Shown here: positions 34,276-44,156 of the stretch, in pieces
How positions within the stretch are numbered: the first letter of the stretch is position 1
Layout: the number at the start of each line of letters is the position of its first letter
NCBI RefSeq assembly: GCF_009295825.1
Contig: NZ_WHKF01000001.1
Coordinates: forward strand, 1,196,569-1,260,568
DNA from: Marinifilum sp. N1E240
GTDB lineage: Bacteria > Bacteroidota > Bacteroidia > Bacteroidales > Marinifilaceae
Length of the DNA: 64,000 nucleotides
Reading direction: 5' to 3'
Notes under the pieces: model-generated
Databases searched by the model: none
What the model saw: only the letters and a program-made list of their open reading frames with translations
What the model was told of the DNA's origin: nothing
Made by a program: the position numbers and the translations under genes

Positions 34276-35673
34276 ATGAGTGTTGAACAGGTGAGTAAGG
34301 TGAAGGAACGCTTTTCCAAAGCCTTTTGGGTTGCCAATTCGGTAGAGCTTTTAGAAAGAGCTGCCTATTATGGTGTATTTATAGTAATTACGATTTATTT
34401 GTCCCGTATCTTGGGATTTACTGATATCGAAGCTGCCCTTATTTCTGGTGGTTTTTCTGCAGGATTGTATTTATTACCTACATTTAGTGGTGCCTTAGCG
34501 GATAAAATGGGCTTTAGAAAAGCATTGCTATTGGCATTTAGTTTATTGAGTATTGGATATGCCGGGCTTGCAGTCTTACCTACCATGTTGGAATCGGCTG
34601 GTTTAGTTAAATATACTGATGTAACTGTTTTTACCGGATTGGAGAATACCAACTGGAAGTGGATGATTGTACCTATTGTTATTGTTATAATGATTGGTGG
34701 ATCTTTCATTAAATCTGTTATCACAGGAACAGTCGCAAAGGAAACTACGGAGTCGAACCGAGCCAGAGGGTTTTCTATCTTTTACATGATGGTGAATATC
34801 GGTTCATTCTCAGGTAAAACCATTGTGAAACCATTACGTGAAGCCATGGGAAATGAAGGTTTGGTTAACCTAAATTACTTTTCGGCAGGGATGACTTTTC
34901 TAGCCGTATTAGCCGTTTTCTTCTTTTTCAAAAGCACGAAGCGTGAAGGAGAGGGGAAATCTATTAGCGAAATATGGGCCGCACTAATCAGAGTTGTATC
35001 CAATGGAAGATTGGTTGCCTTAATTCTGATTGTTACCGGATTCTGGATGGTACAGCATCAATTGTACGCAACCATGCCTAAATATGTATTGCGTATGGCA
35101 GGTGAAGGAGCTTCTCCTTCATGGTATGCCAATGTTAATCCTCTGGTAGTTGTTTTATCGGTTGGATTAATTACTTCATTAATGGCGAAACGATCAGCAT
35201 TGTTTTCAATGACAGTTGGTATGTTTATTATGCCTGTGTCTGCACTTTGTATGGCAGCAGGAAATTTACTTAATGTTGAATCGATTGATTTAGGACTTTT
35301 TAGCATGCACCCTGTTGCATTTATGATGATTATCGGAATTATCTTCCAGGGATTGGCTGAGTCGTTTATTTCACCTCGTTTCCTAGAGTTTTTCTCGTTA
35401 CAAGCTCCAAAGGGAGAAGAGGGAATGTATCTTGGCTTTAGTCACTTGCATTCATTTGTGTCGTCGATTTTAGGTTTTGGTTTATCTGGGGTTTTATTGA
35501 CAAAATATTGTCCTGATCCTAGCTTGTATGAATCAAGAGCTGAATGGGAAGTTGCTTCGGCACACGCTCATTACATATGGTACTATTTTGTTGCTATTGC
35601 CGCAGTTTCAGCAATTGCTTTAATTGTATATGGTAGAGTAACAAAAAAAACGGATGAAAAATTAGCGGCTTAA
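34276..35673 (+). CDS. MFS transporter of the POT/PTR type
   Basis: A 465-residue polytopic inner-membrane protein with about 12 to 14 hydrophobic segments. ELLERAAYYG near residue 24 resembles the E-x-x-ER motif of proton-dependent oligopeptide transporters, and FSIFYMMVNIGSF resembles the PTR2 signature FYxxINxG. Import of di- or tripeptides by proton symport is therefore the best guess. It stands alone between two terminators, so it is not in the glp operon despite its position. A GlpT-like role is less likely because the glycerol-phosphate transporter signatures are not seen. The substrate remains unproven. Confidence 0.78.
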   Translation: MSVEQVSKVKERFSKAFWVANSVELLERAAYYGVFIVITIYLSRILGFTDIEAALISGGFSAGLYLLPTFSGALADKMGFRKALLLAFSLLSIGYAGLAVLPTMLESAGLVKYTDVTVFTGLENTNWKWMIVPIVIVIMIGGSFIKSVITGTVAKETTESNRARGFSIFYMMVNIGSFSGKTIVKPLREAMGNEGLVNLNYFSAGMTFLAVLAVFFFFKSTKREGEGKSISEIWAALIRVVSNGRLVALILIVTGFWMVQHQLYATMPKYVLRMAGEGASPSWYANVNPLVVVLSVGLITSLMAKRSALFSMTVGMFIMPVSALCMAAGNLLNVESIDLGLFSMHPVAFMMIIGIIFQGLAESFISPRFLEFFSLQAPKGEEGMYLGFSHLHSFVSSILGFGLSGVLLTKYCPDPSLYESRAEWEVASAHAHYIWYYFVAIAAVSAIALIVYGRVTKKTDEKLAA

Positions 35674-35694
35674 TTAGCTGATAATAATATTTAG

Positions 35695-35723
35695 AACCGT
35701 CTCTTTAAAGGGACGGTTTTTTT
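35695..35723 (+). terminator. Rho-independent terminator after the POT transporter
   Basis: Stem AACCGTC / GACGGTT extended by a further three pairs including one G-T pair, a short loop, then seven T residues, 22 bp after the stop codon. Confidence 0.85.
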
Positions 35724-35896
35724 GTGGTTTATAGTTTAGACTAAAATGTTTAGTAATCTTATTGATATTCTCCTTGGGATCATCTAAATATATATATGCA
35801 ATTCAATTCATTTACTGTCAAATAATTGTGTTAAATTAATAGGAGTGAGTGAATAACTGAATTTGATAGATAATAACGGAATAAATTTAATGAGCT

Positions 35897-36964
35897 ATGG
35901 AACAAATTTTTTATCCTATACAAATTACAAGCATTGAAAAACCAATACAAGAAGCAACAACATTAAGTTTTAAAATTCCGGACGAATTACTTAAAGTTTT
36001 TGAATTTAAAGCAGGACAACATTTAAGTATTCGATTTATTATTGATGGAAGAGAGGAGAAAAGAATGTATTCTCTTCACAATTCACCATACGAAAAAGCT
36101 AACTATCAGATTACTGCAAAAATAAAAGGTGAAGGTTTAGTTTCAAATCATATTGCTCAAAATCTTAAAGTTGGCGATAGACTTGAGGTGTCGAGTCCTG
36201 AGGGAAATTTTACAATTCTACCAATTAAAAATTGTTGTAAGACGCATTATTTTTTTGTTGCGGGCAGTGGAATTACACCTGTCTTTTCTATGATCAAGAC
36301 CATTCTTTTAAGAGAAACGAGAAGCAAGATAAAATTGCTTTATGGAAATAGAAATATTACGGATATTATCTTTTACGATGAAATTAATAAATGGAAAAAA
36401 GAGTATCCAGAGCGATTACATGTCACGCATTCTTTATCCAAGAGATTTTTAGATACTTCATTAATTCAGGAAGATGTAAACAGAGGAAGAATTAATGATG
36501 ATATGGTTGCGGAATTTATCAATGAACACCGAACAGAAATAGTGAAAAGTGAATTTTATATTTGCGGACCAGGAGGAATGAATCAAATGGTTTTTGAGAC
36601 ATTAAGCGAATTGGGAATTCCCTCTAAATTAATTCAATACGAATATTTCTCTGCTGAAGGAGTTGAGTATAAAGATGTACAGTCAGCTGGAAATATTGAA
36701 CTTAATGCAATTATTCGAAATCAAAATTATAATGTAGTTTTAAGTGAAAATGAAACGATATTGCAAGGTTTAAAAAGAGTTGGTGCGCCCGTGCCATTCT
36801 CTTGTCAGAATGGTATTTGCGGTACCTGTAAGACTAAATTGACGAATGGAAAGGTAGAAATGAAATCGTCAATGGCATTAAGTTTAAATGATAAAAAACA
36901 GAACTACATTCTTGCCTGTCAATCGTTGGCTCAATCTACAGTTGTAAAGGTAGATTTTGAATAA
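35897..36964 (+). CDS. Ferredoxin-NADP reductase-like flavoprotein with C-terminal [2Fe-2S] domain
   Basis: Electron-transfer protein of the PaaE/Hmp-reductase kind. FAD-binding beta-barrel with RMYSLHNSP (RxYS, near residue 55), then the NAD(P)-binding domain with VAGSGITPVFSM and the ICGPGGM motif. The last 90 residues are a plant-type ferredoxin with CQNGICGTCK plus a final Cys in ILACQS. It has 355 residues and no oxygenase or hydroxylase gene next to it, so the electron acceptor is unknown. It is flanked by a terminator upstream and by the second sigma factor gene downstream, and is probably monocistronic. A link to the redox genes further downstream is possible but not supported by position alone. 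Confidence 0.85.
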   Translation: MEQIFYPIQITSIEKPIQEATTLSFKIPDELLKVFEFKAGQHLSIRFIIDGREEKRMYSLHNSPYEKANYQITAKIKGEGLVSNHIAQNLKVGDRLEVSSPEGNFTILPIKNCCKTHYFFVAGSGITPVFSMIKTILLRETRSKIKLLYGNRNITDIIFYDEINKWKKEYPERLHVTHSLSKRFLDTSLIQEDVNRGRINDDMVAEFINEHRTEIVKSEFYICGPGGMNQMVFETLSELGIPSKLIQYEYFSAEGVEYKDVQSAGNIELNAIIRNQNYNVVLSENETILQGLKRVGAPVPFSCQNGICGTCKTKLTNGKVEMKSSMALSLNDKKQNYILACQSLAQSTVVKVDFE

Positions 36965-37116
36965 TTTATGGAGTCTTTTTTCGCATTTCTTTTAGGAGCT
37001 AAGAATTGCACTTTCAAACTTTGGAAGCGATGTCAATTTGCGAACTAATTTTCACTTTATAAGTTTTTTTGCATCTTTGACAAACCTATAATTAACTACC
37101 TAAGAAACCTAAACCA

Positions 37117-37689
37117 TTGAAAACGCATTCCCAAAACATTGATGTTCTTATCAATAGATTATCTTTAGATTCTGACGAACGAGCTTTAGATGAGCTCTTT
37201 CATATATATTACGACAAGCTTTTAACTTCATCTTTTGTATTCGTAAAAAGTAAGGATCTTGCTGAAGAAGTTGTTGCTGATGTATTTTATAGACTTTGGC
37301 AAAACAGAGAAAAATTGCAGGAAGTTAAAAATCTGGATAATTATCTTTTCATCAGTGTAAGAAATCAATCCTTGAATTATATCAGCAAAGAGCAAAAAGT
37401 TGGTAAAGATTCTATTGATGATACAATTTCAAATAAAGTGAGTGAGAAGAATACAGCGGAAGATTTTATTGTTGCGAAGGAATTACAGGACAAAATCACC
37501 AATAGTATTGAAAGTTTACCACCAAAATGTAAAGAAATCTTCTTAATGATACGTTTTGAAGGAATGAAGTACAGAGAAGTAGCAGAAAAGCTTAAAGTGT
37601 CAGTAAATACGGTAGATACACAAATGGGAATTGCTATTAAAAAACTGGCAGAAATGATCGGATATAAAGGAAAAGTGAAAAAAAAATAA
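37117..37689 (+). CDS. ECF-type RNA polymerase sigma factor, second module
   Basis: Sigma factor of 190 residues. Region 2 appears as KSKDLAEEVVADVFYRLWQNREKL and region 4 as MKYREVAEKLKVSVNTVDTQMGIAIKKL. The start is TTG at 37117, because no in-frame ATG occurs before region 2; the surrounding sequence (AACC-ATTG) gives no alternative. It lies 68 bp before a FecR-like gene and an STN-type SusC gene, so it should be released by a signal from that receptor. A GCATCTTTGAC box about 40 bases upstream resembles a -7 element without a clear -33 partner. Its probable targets are the receptor and accessory genes to at least 48.8 kb. Confidence 0.91.
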   Translation: MKTHSQNIDVLINRLSLDSDERALDELFHIYYDKLLTSSFVFVKSKDLAEEVVADVFYRLWQNREKLQEVKNLDNYLFISVRNQSLNYISKEQKVGKDSIDDTISNKVSEKNTAEDFIVAKELQDKITNSIESLPPKCKEIFLMIRFEGMKYREVAEKLKVSVNTVDTQMGIAIKKLAEMIGYKGKVKKK

Positions 37690-37757
37690 ATTTTTTCACT
37701 TTTCCTTTAGTGGAAGATTAAAAATAATTGGTCTTAAAATTGAACTACTAGAATACA

Positions 37758-38789
37758 ATGACGGAAATGAATACAATGAATCAATTAATAGCAAAATATT
37801 TTGCTGGAGAAATCTCAGAGGATGAGATGGGCCAATTAAGGGGATGGCTTGAATCTTCAGTAGAAAATAAATTGTTATTTGATGATTTAAAACAAAATTG
37901 GGAGAGCCTGGAATTGCAAAGTTCGCCTAATGATAAATCGCGTGTGTTAAATCGCGTGAAAGCTAAAATAAAAGCTGATGAGCCAATAGTTGAAAAAGAG
38001 GTGAAAAGATTATTTGTACGCAGTTGGTACAGAATGGCAGCCTCTGTAATTGTTGCGATATCAGTGGGTACTTTGGCATGGTATCAGATTAATGAGCCTT
38101 TTTCAACTTTGAATACTTTGGGATATGAAGTGAGTGATTGTGAAGCAGGAATGCAGAAAGAGATCTTGCTTGTCGATGGTAGCCACGTATTCATGAATGG
38201 TGATAGTCGTGTAAAATATAAAAAGGAACTATCTGGCGATGAAAGAAATATTTTTCTAGAAGGAGAAGCTTTTTTTGATGTAGCAAGAAATGTGAAAAAA
38301 CCTTTTGTTATTGGTTTGGATGGCGCAGAAGTAAAAGTATTGGGAACATCTTTCAATATCAAAGCTTATCCTGAAGATAAATTGATGGAAACATCTGTAT
38401 TAACTGGAAAAGTATCCTTTAAACATACGCATGGCATCTGGGAAAAAGATCAGGAAAGTATGTTTTTAGTGCCAGGGCAGAAAGGTGTTATTAATCATGA
38501 AAGTGAAGAATTCGATCAGTTTAATGTAGATAATCAATACGATGTGGCATGGATGAAAAATAAATTGATCTTTAATAATACGTCACTTTTAGAAATAACA
38601 AAAACTCTATATAGAATGTATGGCGTGAATTTTAAACTTACTGATGGCAGTCTGGAAGATTTAAAAATTACGGCTGATTTTGAGAATGAGGAATTGGAAG
38701 AAATCATGAAGATTCTGGAAATGACTAGTGAATTTTCTTATAAAATGGAGAATGATTTGGTCTTTATAGGAAAGAAAGATGAATTCTAA
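37758..38789 (+). CDS. FecR-like anti-sigma factor, second module
   Basis: Anti-sigma factor of 343 residues, shorter than the one in the first module. The cytosolic N-terminus (about 1-90) includes YFAGEISEDEMGQLRGWL, typical of the sigma-binding part. A single membrane helix lies at about residues 94-112 (MAASVIVAISVGTLAWYQI). The periplasmic FecR core is seen as LLVDGSHVFMNGDSRVKY, NIFLEGEAFFDVARNVKKPFVI and VKVLGTSFNIKAYPED, and the C-terminal DUF4974-like repeat as LLEITKTLYRMYGVNFKL to DLVFIGK. The start at 37758 could be replaced by ATG codons at residues 4 or 7. A hairpin lies between this gene and SusC. Confidence 0.91.
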   Translation: MTEMNTMNQLIAKYFAGEISEDEMGQLRGWLESSVENKLLFDDLKQNWESLELQSSPNDKSRVLNRVKAKIKADEPIVEKEVKRLFVRSWYRMAASVIVAISVGTLAWYQINEPFSTLNTLGYEVSDCEAGMQKEILLVDGSHVFMNGDSRVKYKKELSGDERNIFLEGEAFFDVARNVKKPFVIGLDGAEVKVLGTSFNIKAYPEDKLMETSVLTGKVSFKHTHGIWEKDQESMFLVPGQKGVINHESEEFDQFNVDNQYDVAWMKNKLIFNNTSLLEITKTLYRMYGVNFKLTDGSLEDLKITADFENEELEEIMKILEMTSEFSYKMENDLVFIGKKDEF

Positions 38790-38821
38790 AATAAGGGAGG
38801 AATCCTAGATAACATTCAAAA

Positions 38822-38855
38822 AAAATACCAAAGAATGGCAGCTCTTCGGTATTTT
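38822..38855 (+). terminator. Hairpin in the fecR-susC gap, second module
   Basis: AAAATACC / GGTATTTT plus AAGA / TCTT around one A-C mismatch, about 12 pairs with an 8-base loop, ending in TTTTG. It occupies the same place as the hairpin in the first module, so a partial terminator or mRNA-end stabiliser between the anti-sigma and receptor genes is plausible. Confidence 0.5.
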
Positions 38856-38928
38856 GACTCACATGTAGTAAATTTACTTGTCAAGTAAACAACTAATTGA
38901 AACAAACGCAATTGCTTCAACTAGCATT

Positions 38929-41900
38929 ATGTACGACAAAATTAGGAAAAAATATCGATTCAACGCAAACAAAATTTCAAATGTTTGCAAAACATCTGTT
39001 GTTAATAACGGATGGAAGGTATTGATGGGGATATTTTTGAGTCTTTTTCTTGTTTTAATTTCTTTCCAATCCTATTCTCAATCAACACCAATTTCGCTAA
39101 GTTCAATGGGGAAAAGTACGACCATTGAAGCTTTTTTTCAAGAAATTGAAGTGCAGTCAAACCTGTCATTCGTTTATAATCCTGATAAAATAAAAGGTAT
39201 TGATGTAAGAATACCTGATAATGGAAATCTTTCTTTAGAAGAATTATTGAGTATAGTTCTAAGTCCAATAGGTTTTACTTTTACTTTATATCGTGATAAA
39301 ATCATAATTAAAGAATCTGGAACGAAAGTTCCAATGACGAAATTGAAAGCTTCAAATAAAATTGAAGCGACCAAAATTATCAGGATGCAGAAAATTATGA
39401 TGGGACGTGTGCTTTGCAATGAAGATGGTTTGCCAATTGTTGGTGCATCGGTAAGGATAAAAAATAAACTTAGAGGTACTGCTAGTGATAAAGATGGATA
39501 CTATAACCTGAACTGTTTTGTTGGCGATACTATCGTTTTTTCCGCTATTGGTTTTAGCGAAGTGGAAATTATTGTAGGTCTTAAGATGATAGAAGACATT
39601 CGCTTAAGCACTGATGTGGTAAATCTTCGTGAAGTAAATGTTATTGGATATGGCGAAGAAACTAAAGAGGAACAAATTGGAGCGATGAGTTCAGTTACCA
39701 ATTCAATGACGGGAGAGGTTCCAAATGATTTGGATGAAACATTAGCAGGAACAGCTAGTGGATTGTGGTTTCAAAAAAGTTCTGGTGTGCCTGGTAGTGC
39801 TTCTACCATTGCCATAAGAGGTGTAACTTCTTTGCAACCCGATGCCAATAGTCCTTTAATTGTTGTAGATGGAGTTCCATTGTTTAATACCGAGGAGGGG
39901 CTGAGCCAAATTACATTTCAGTCGGGTTCAGGTGATCCTGCCTTCGGATTATTTGACAATTACGTTTATAATGATCTTCGGGAAAGTAGTTATTTTCAGA
40001 AGAATGGATTAAATATGCTGAATACAGAAGACATCGAATCCATAAGTGTACTGAAAGATGCCTATTCAACTTCGATATATGGCTCGAGAGGTGCTGCAGG
40101 AGTAATTTTAATCAATACAAAACACGTTCATAAGTTTGGGTTAAAGGTAAATTTATTGATGGAAACCGGTGTTTCTGTTCCTGTAAATAAACCTGATTTA
40201 ATGAATGGTCAGCAGTACGCTAATTTTTACAGTAATTACTATAGTCAATTAAAAAATAGCGAAGTTGTTTTTCCTGATGATATAAATACCAATTGGTACA
40301 ATAAGGTAGTACGAAATGCAAATAGCAATAAACTTGCTCTTTCAATTCAAAATAAAAAACACAATGGTTTTCTATATTTTAGTTTCTCTCATTTAAATCA
40401 GGAAGCATATATAGTTGGTTCAGATTTTAAACGATATACAGGAAGATTTAACTTTCAACAAAGTATTAACAATCGATTTAAAATAGGTTCGAATATATCC
40501 ATGACTTCCGAGAAGAACAATTGCTTATTAGCACCAAAAATTTATCGTGATGCTATTCTAAAAGCACCTAATGTTGCAATATATGATGAGGAAGGAGATT
40601 ATAATTTTTCTACTTCTACTAATCCTTATGGTAATTATTCCGAGAATCCATTGGCCATGGCATTAAACGATAAGGGTGAAGTATTGGATAATTATATTAT
40701 AGCTAATGTATATACTGATTTACAAGTAACAAATTGGTTGTTTTATCGATTGGATTTAGGAGTTAATTTTATCGAGACGGATGCAATTTCTTCCTATAGA
40801 AATAGCAATTCGAATGATGAAAGATTGACAATTGAAACAGATGGATATTCTAGGAAATTCGTAGTAACAAATACTCTTACGGGTAGCAAAACATATGGTG
40901 ATCATGCATTTAAATTTGTATTGGGGCAAAGTTTCGAAGAATCAAGACAAAAAGAGGAGCAATTGAATTACGAAAGTTCATATAAGCTTACGAATCGAAA
41001 TGGGTTTGATTTGGTTGATTACAAAACTGATAAAAGAAAATATGCATTAGCATCATGGTTTGGGCGAGTGAACTACAATTACAAGCAAAGGTTATTTACC
41101 GGTATTAGTTATCGAGTTGATGGTTCTTCTCGTTTTAGCAATGACAATAGATATCAAATTTTCCCCGCATTTTCTTTAGGTTGGCTAGCAATAAAAAATG
41201 CTAATGAGTGGCTCTTAAACAATTTAAAGTTTAGAGCAAGTTTTGGATATTCTGGAGTAGAACAATCAACATATACCTACGGAGCATTGAGAACTTATGA
41301 AACTCAAGAATATAATTTAACCTATGGGAAGAAGAATATTTTGACTGAAGCTAATGGTACAAACCTTAATTTGTCCTGGGAAAAAACGAAAAATTTTGAT
41401 CTAGGTGTTGATTTTAGTTTGTTGAAGAATACAGTGAATCTTTCGCTTGATTACTATTCGAAAAAAGTAAATAATTTATTGTTATTCACCGATGTTCCTG
41501 CCGTTTCAGGTTACTCAAAACAATGGGTTAATGTGGGATCAATGAAGAATACGGGGATTGAGATGACTCTTGATTCAAGAATTGTAAACAATGAATTTAC
41601 ATGGGATTTGTTTTTAACAGCGGCTTACAATCGAAATGAAGTATTGGAGATAAATCAAACAGGTTACGAAGTTTGGGAAGCTGATCAGGCATACAAGTAT
41701 TTTGAAGAAGGAAAAGAAGCAGCTCAATTTTTCTTATATGATTGGAAAGGTGTAAATCCAGTAAATGGAAATCCATTATGGCGCTATGCCGATGGAAGTA
41801 TTAGAGAAACTCCTCCGACAAAATTGGAAGATAGAAAAGCATTTGGTTCAGGAATGCCTAAGTATTCGGGTGGAATAAGTAATGTGTTTTCATTTAAAGG

Positions 41901-42378
41901 AATTGAGTTGAGTGCATTTTTGACCTTTGTGAAAGGGAAAAAACTGATGAATGGAACATCGGCTATTTTAAATACCTATACCACAACCGATGTGAATAAT
42001 TTATCTGTAAATGTTGCAAAATACTGGAAAAGTGAAGGAGAAGTAAACAGTCGGCCGGCTTTGTTTAATACTTCCATTACCAACCAGAACAATTATACCA
42101 CCAGCCGAACAAGTACAAGGTTTTATGAGGATGCGTCTTTTATAAGACTAAAAAGACTTGTGTTGGCTTATCATTTTCCGATGAAACTAGTGAAGAGTTT
42201 AAAGCTTGAGCGAATCAAACTGTACGCTCAAGCAACAAATCTGTTCACTATCACTAACTATTCAGGTCTGGATCCTGAGGTAAGTGCCTTTGGTGTTTCA
42301 TCGCTCTTATCAGGATATGATGAGATAACGATGCCCCAGGCAAAAACATTTAGCTTGGGTTTAAGAATTGGTTTTTAA
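38929..42378 (+). CDS. SusC-like TonB-dependent receptor with STN domain, second module
   Basis: Outer-membrane transporter and signalling receptor. ATG 38929 gives 1149 residues; a TTG at 38878 would add 17. The N-terminus is long before the hydrophobic core (WKVLMGIFLSLFLVLISFQSYSQ, about residues 30-52). The STN domain covers about 60-130, a carboxypeptidase-like domain about 150-230 (GRVLCNEDGLPIVGASV), and the plug contains SIYGSRGAAGVILINTKH. The barrel ends KTFSLGLRIGF. The C-terminal part closely resembles the third SusC in this window (shared DPEVSAFG), so the two are paralogues. It is not followed by a SusD gene but by a kelch-type lipoprotein. The STN domain makes it the likely input for the upstream FecR/sigma pair. 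Confidence 0.92.
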   Translation: MYDKIRKKYRFNANKISNVCKTSVVNNGWKVLMGIFLSLFLVLISFQSYSQSTPISLSSMGKSTTIEAFFQEIEVQSNLSFVYNPDKIKGIDVRIPDNGNLSLEELLSIVLSPIGFTFTLYRDKIIIKESGTKVPMTKLKASNKIEATKIIRMQKIMMGRVLCNEDGLPIVGASVRIKNKLRGTASDKDGYYNLNCFVGDTIVFSAIGFSEVEIIVGLKMIEDIRLSTDVVNLREVNVIGYGEETKEEQIGAMSSVTNSMTGEVPNDLDETLAGTASGLWFQKSSGVPGSASTIAIRGVTSLQPDANSPLIVVDGVPLFNTEEGLSQITFQSGSGDPAFGLFDNYVYNDLRESSYFQKNGLNMLNTEDIESISVLKDAYSTSIYGSRGAAGVILINTKHVHKFGLKVNLLMETGVSVPVNKPDLMNGQQYANFYSNYYSQLKNSEVVFPDDINTNWYNKVVRNANSNKLALSIQNKKHNGFLYFSFSHLNQEAYIVGSDFKRYTGRFNFQQSINNRFKIGSNISMTSEKNNCLLAPKIYRDAILKAPNVAIYDEEGDYNFSTSTNPYGNYSENPLAMALNDKGEVLDNYIIANVYTDLQVTNWLFYRLDLGVNFIETDAISSYRNSNSNDERLTIETDGYSRKFVVTNTLTGSKTYGDHAFKFVLGQSFEESRQKEEQLNYESSYKLTNRNGFDLVDYKTDKRKYALASWFGRVNYNYKQRLFTGISYRVDGSSRFSNDNRYQIFPAFSLGWLAIKNANEWLLNNLKFRASFGYSGVEQSTYTYGALRTYETQEYNLTYGKKNILTEANGTNLNLSWEKTKNFDLGVDFSLLKNTVNLSLDYYSKKVNNLLLFTDVPAVSGYSKQWVNVGSMKNTGIEMTLDSRIVNNEFTWDLFLTAAYNRNEVLEINQTGYEVWEADQAYKYFEEGKEAAQFFLYDWKGVNPVNGNPLWRYADGSIRETPPTKLEDRKAFGSGMPKYSGGISNVFSFKGIELSAFLTFVKGKKLMNGTSAILNTYTTTDVNNLSVNVAKYWKSEGEVNSRPALFNTSITNQNNYTTSRTSTRFYEDASFIRLKRLVLAYHFPMKLVKSLKLERIKLYAQATNLFTITNYSGLDPEVSAFGVSSLLSGYDEITMPQAKTFSLGLRIGF

Positions 42379-42699
42379 AAAGAAATTGTCAAGTAAATAA
42401 TTAAAAAAGAATGTAGTAAATGAAGATGTTACTATGTCTGGCAGGGCAGAGTAATCCTTTCATTAATTAGTTACAAAACAATGGTCTGAATTTAAAATAA
42501 TATCAATCATACGATTGGTAATTGGGGAAGAAACATACCTCTAAAATTTAGATAATGTATCGCTATTTAAGTGATAATTAAAAGTGTAAGAGAGGTTGAT
42601 TTATATAATCAGATAATAGAATAATTATCCGATGAAAAATGAACCGATCAAAAAACATGTTTTGAATTAACTCAATTAATAACCTAAAATTAAAATTTT
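42379..42699 (+). other. Intergenic region between SusC and the kelch lipoprotein
   Basis: About 320 AT-rich bases without a gene or a convincing terminator. A short hairpin GATAAT/ATTATC lies near 42615. The sequence ATGTAGTAAA at 42411-42420 also occurs before both SusC genes of this locus (38863 and 44275). A separate promoter for the lipoprotein gene may lie here, but I cannot point to a clear -7 box. Confidence 0.4.
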
Positions 42700-44121
42700 A
42701 TGAAAGTTTTTAGAAACTCTTGGAGTGCAGCATTGCTAATGTTTGCCATTGTATGTAGTGGCGCACTAAGTTCGTGCAGCGATGATGAAAAATTAAGTGA
42801 TTTAACAGGACTATTAAGCTTTGGATTTACCGACGAAGCTCTTGCTGGTTATGAATTTACCATTGGTGGAGATAATGTAATAACAAATGAGATTGCTCTT
42901 CCTTATGGATTTGATGCATCTTCTTTAACTCCTGTATTTTCATCTGTACCACAATCAACTGTATTAATAGGTGATGTTGAACAAGTAAGTGGAGCCACAG
43001 CTATGGACTTCTCTAGTGAAATAGTTTATAAAGTGGTAGCCGAAAACGGATCAAACCAAGTAAGTTATACTGTAAAGGTTAATGTTGCAACAGACATTAC
43101 CGCATGGTCAAACTTATCACCTGATGCGAATTTCCCAGATTATACGTCAGTTGTTGGATATGCAATTGATGGAAAGTATTTTATTATGGGAGGTAAAAAA
43201 GGAGCTTCCGGTATTGGAGGTCATACTTATGGTATCTTTTCTTCAACCGATGGATCGGATTTTTCTGAAGTAAATACCAATATTTTCAAGGAGTATGGTA
43301 TGGGATTAGGAGCTGCTGCAGTTAAACATGGCGATAAGCAATTGTTGCTAGGTGGTTATACTCCTTCTGACTATGAAGTTTGGGGTGAAACGGGTAATGG
43401 AGCTGGTAATAATACAGTTTGGTCATCTGAAGATGGTGAAACCTGGACAAAGGTGAACGAAGGTGCAGCTGCAGAGCAAACATTTACAGTACGAGGAAAT
43501 GCTTCGGTTGTTAATATGAATGGTGATTTATATTTAACTGGTGGATATTCTGTTGCTTATGGTGCATTACAGCAGCCAATTGCTGATGCATGGAAATCGA
43601 CTGATGGAGGTGCAACCTGGACCAATCTTGAAGCTGACTTTGGTGCTGAATTTACACCTAGAGCAGACGGTAAGCTAATTGTTTACAAGGATGAGCTTTA
43701 TCTAATAGGTGGTAGATCAGGATTTCCATACACTTATTACAATGATATTTACAAATCTGCAGATGGTGTAACCTGGACTAAGTTAGATGTAACGACTCCA
43801 TTCTCAGAGCGTGCAGGTTTCTCTTGTTTTGTTTATAACGATAGAATTTTTGTTGTTGCAGGATTAAGTAACGAAGAAGTAACTGAAGGGGAAACAACTA
43901 CTACAGTAGATGTTCTTTACAATGATATGTGGGTTTCTGAAGATGGTGGTCTTTCATGGAATGAAATGTCAAATGGAGCTTTACCTGCAGGTTTTGCAAA
44001 GAGATATGGACAAGCAATAACTGTTGAGAATAATATGGTTCACATTTTTGGTGGTAATGGAGTTGATGCTGATAATAACGCAAAAGCATTGACTGATTCT
44101 TGGAAAGGTGTTCTAAATTAA
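42700..44121 (+). CDS. Kelch-type beta-propeller lipoprotein (DUF6242-like)
   Basis: A 473-residue lipoprotein (LSSC, Cys26, then acidic SDDE, consistent with surface exposure). The first 120 residues form an Ig-like or DUF5018-like domain with SNQVSYTVKV at its end. The rest is a beta-propeller with repeating units such as YFIMGGKKG, QLLLGGYT, DLYLTGGYS, ELYLIGGRSG, RIFVVAGLS and MVHIFGGNG, each followed by a W-containing strand (EDGETWTKV, DGGATWTNL, DGVTWTKL). At least six blades are visible. It occupies the site next to an STN-type SusC where a SusD would be expected, so it may be the surface partner that binds substrate. A strong hairpin follows the stop codon. Confidence 0.82.
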   Translation: MKVFRNSWSAALLMFAIVCSGALSSCSDDEKLSDLTGLLSFGFTDEALAGYEFTIGGDNVITNEIALPYGFDASSLTPVFSSVPQSTVLIGDVEQVSGATAMDFSSEIVYKVVAENGSNQVSYTVKVNVATDITAWSNLSPDANFPDYTSVVGYAIDGKYFIMGGKKGASGIGGHTYGIFSSTDGSDFSEVNTNIFKEYGMGLGAAAVKHGDKQLLLGGYTPSDYEVWGETGNGAGNNTVWSSEDGETWTKVNEGAAAEQTFTVRGNASVVNMNGDLYLTGGYSVAYGALQQPIADAWKSTDGGATWTNLEADFGAEFTPRADGKLIVYKDELYLIGGRSGFPYTYYNDIYKSADGVTWTKLDVTTPFSERAGFSCFVYNDRIFVVAGLSNEEVTEGETTTTVDVLYNDMWVSEDGGLSWNEMSNGALPAGFAKRYGQAITVENNMVHIFGGNGVDADNNAKALTDSWKGVLN

Positions 44122-44129
44122 ATAAGAAC

Positions 44130-44156
44130 GAGAGTCTCAATTTTGTTGAGACTCTC
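44130..44156 (+). terminator. Strong hairpin after the kelch gene
   Basis: A perfect 11-bp stem (GAGAGTCTCAA / TTGAGACTCTC) with a TTTTG loop, 8 bp after the stop codon. There is no T run behind it (ATCTATAATT), so it is a terminator candidate of moderate quality or a processing or stability element. Confidence 0.55.

Noticed and set aside
34276..35673. Assignment of the transporter as GlpT (glycerol-3-phosphate antiporter) because of its position after glpC
   Set aside because: The motifs ELLERAAYYG and FYMMVNIGSF point to the POT family, and a strong terminator separates it from the glp genes.
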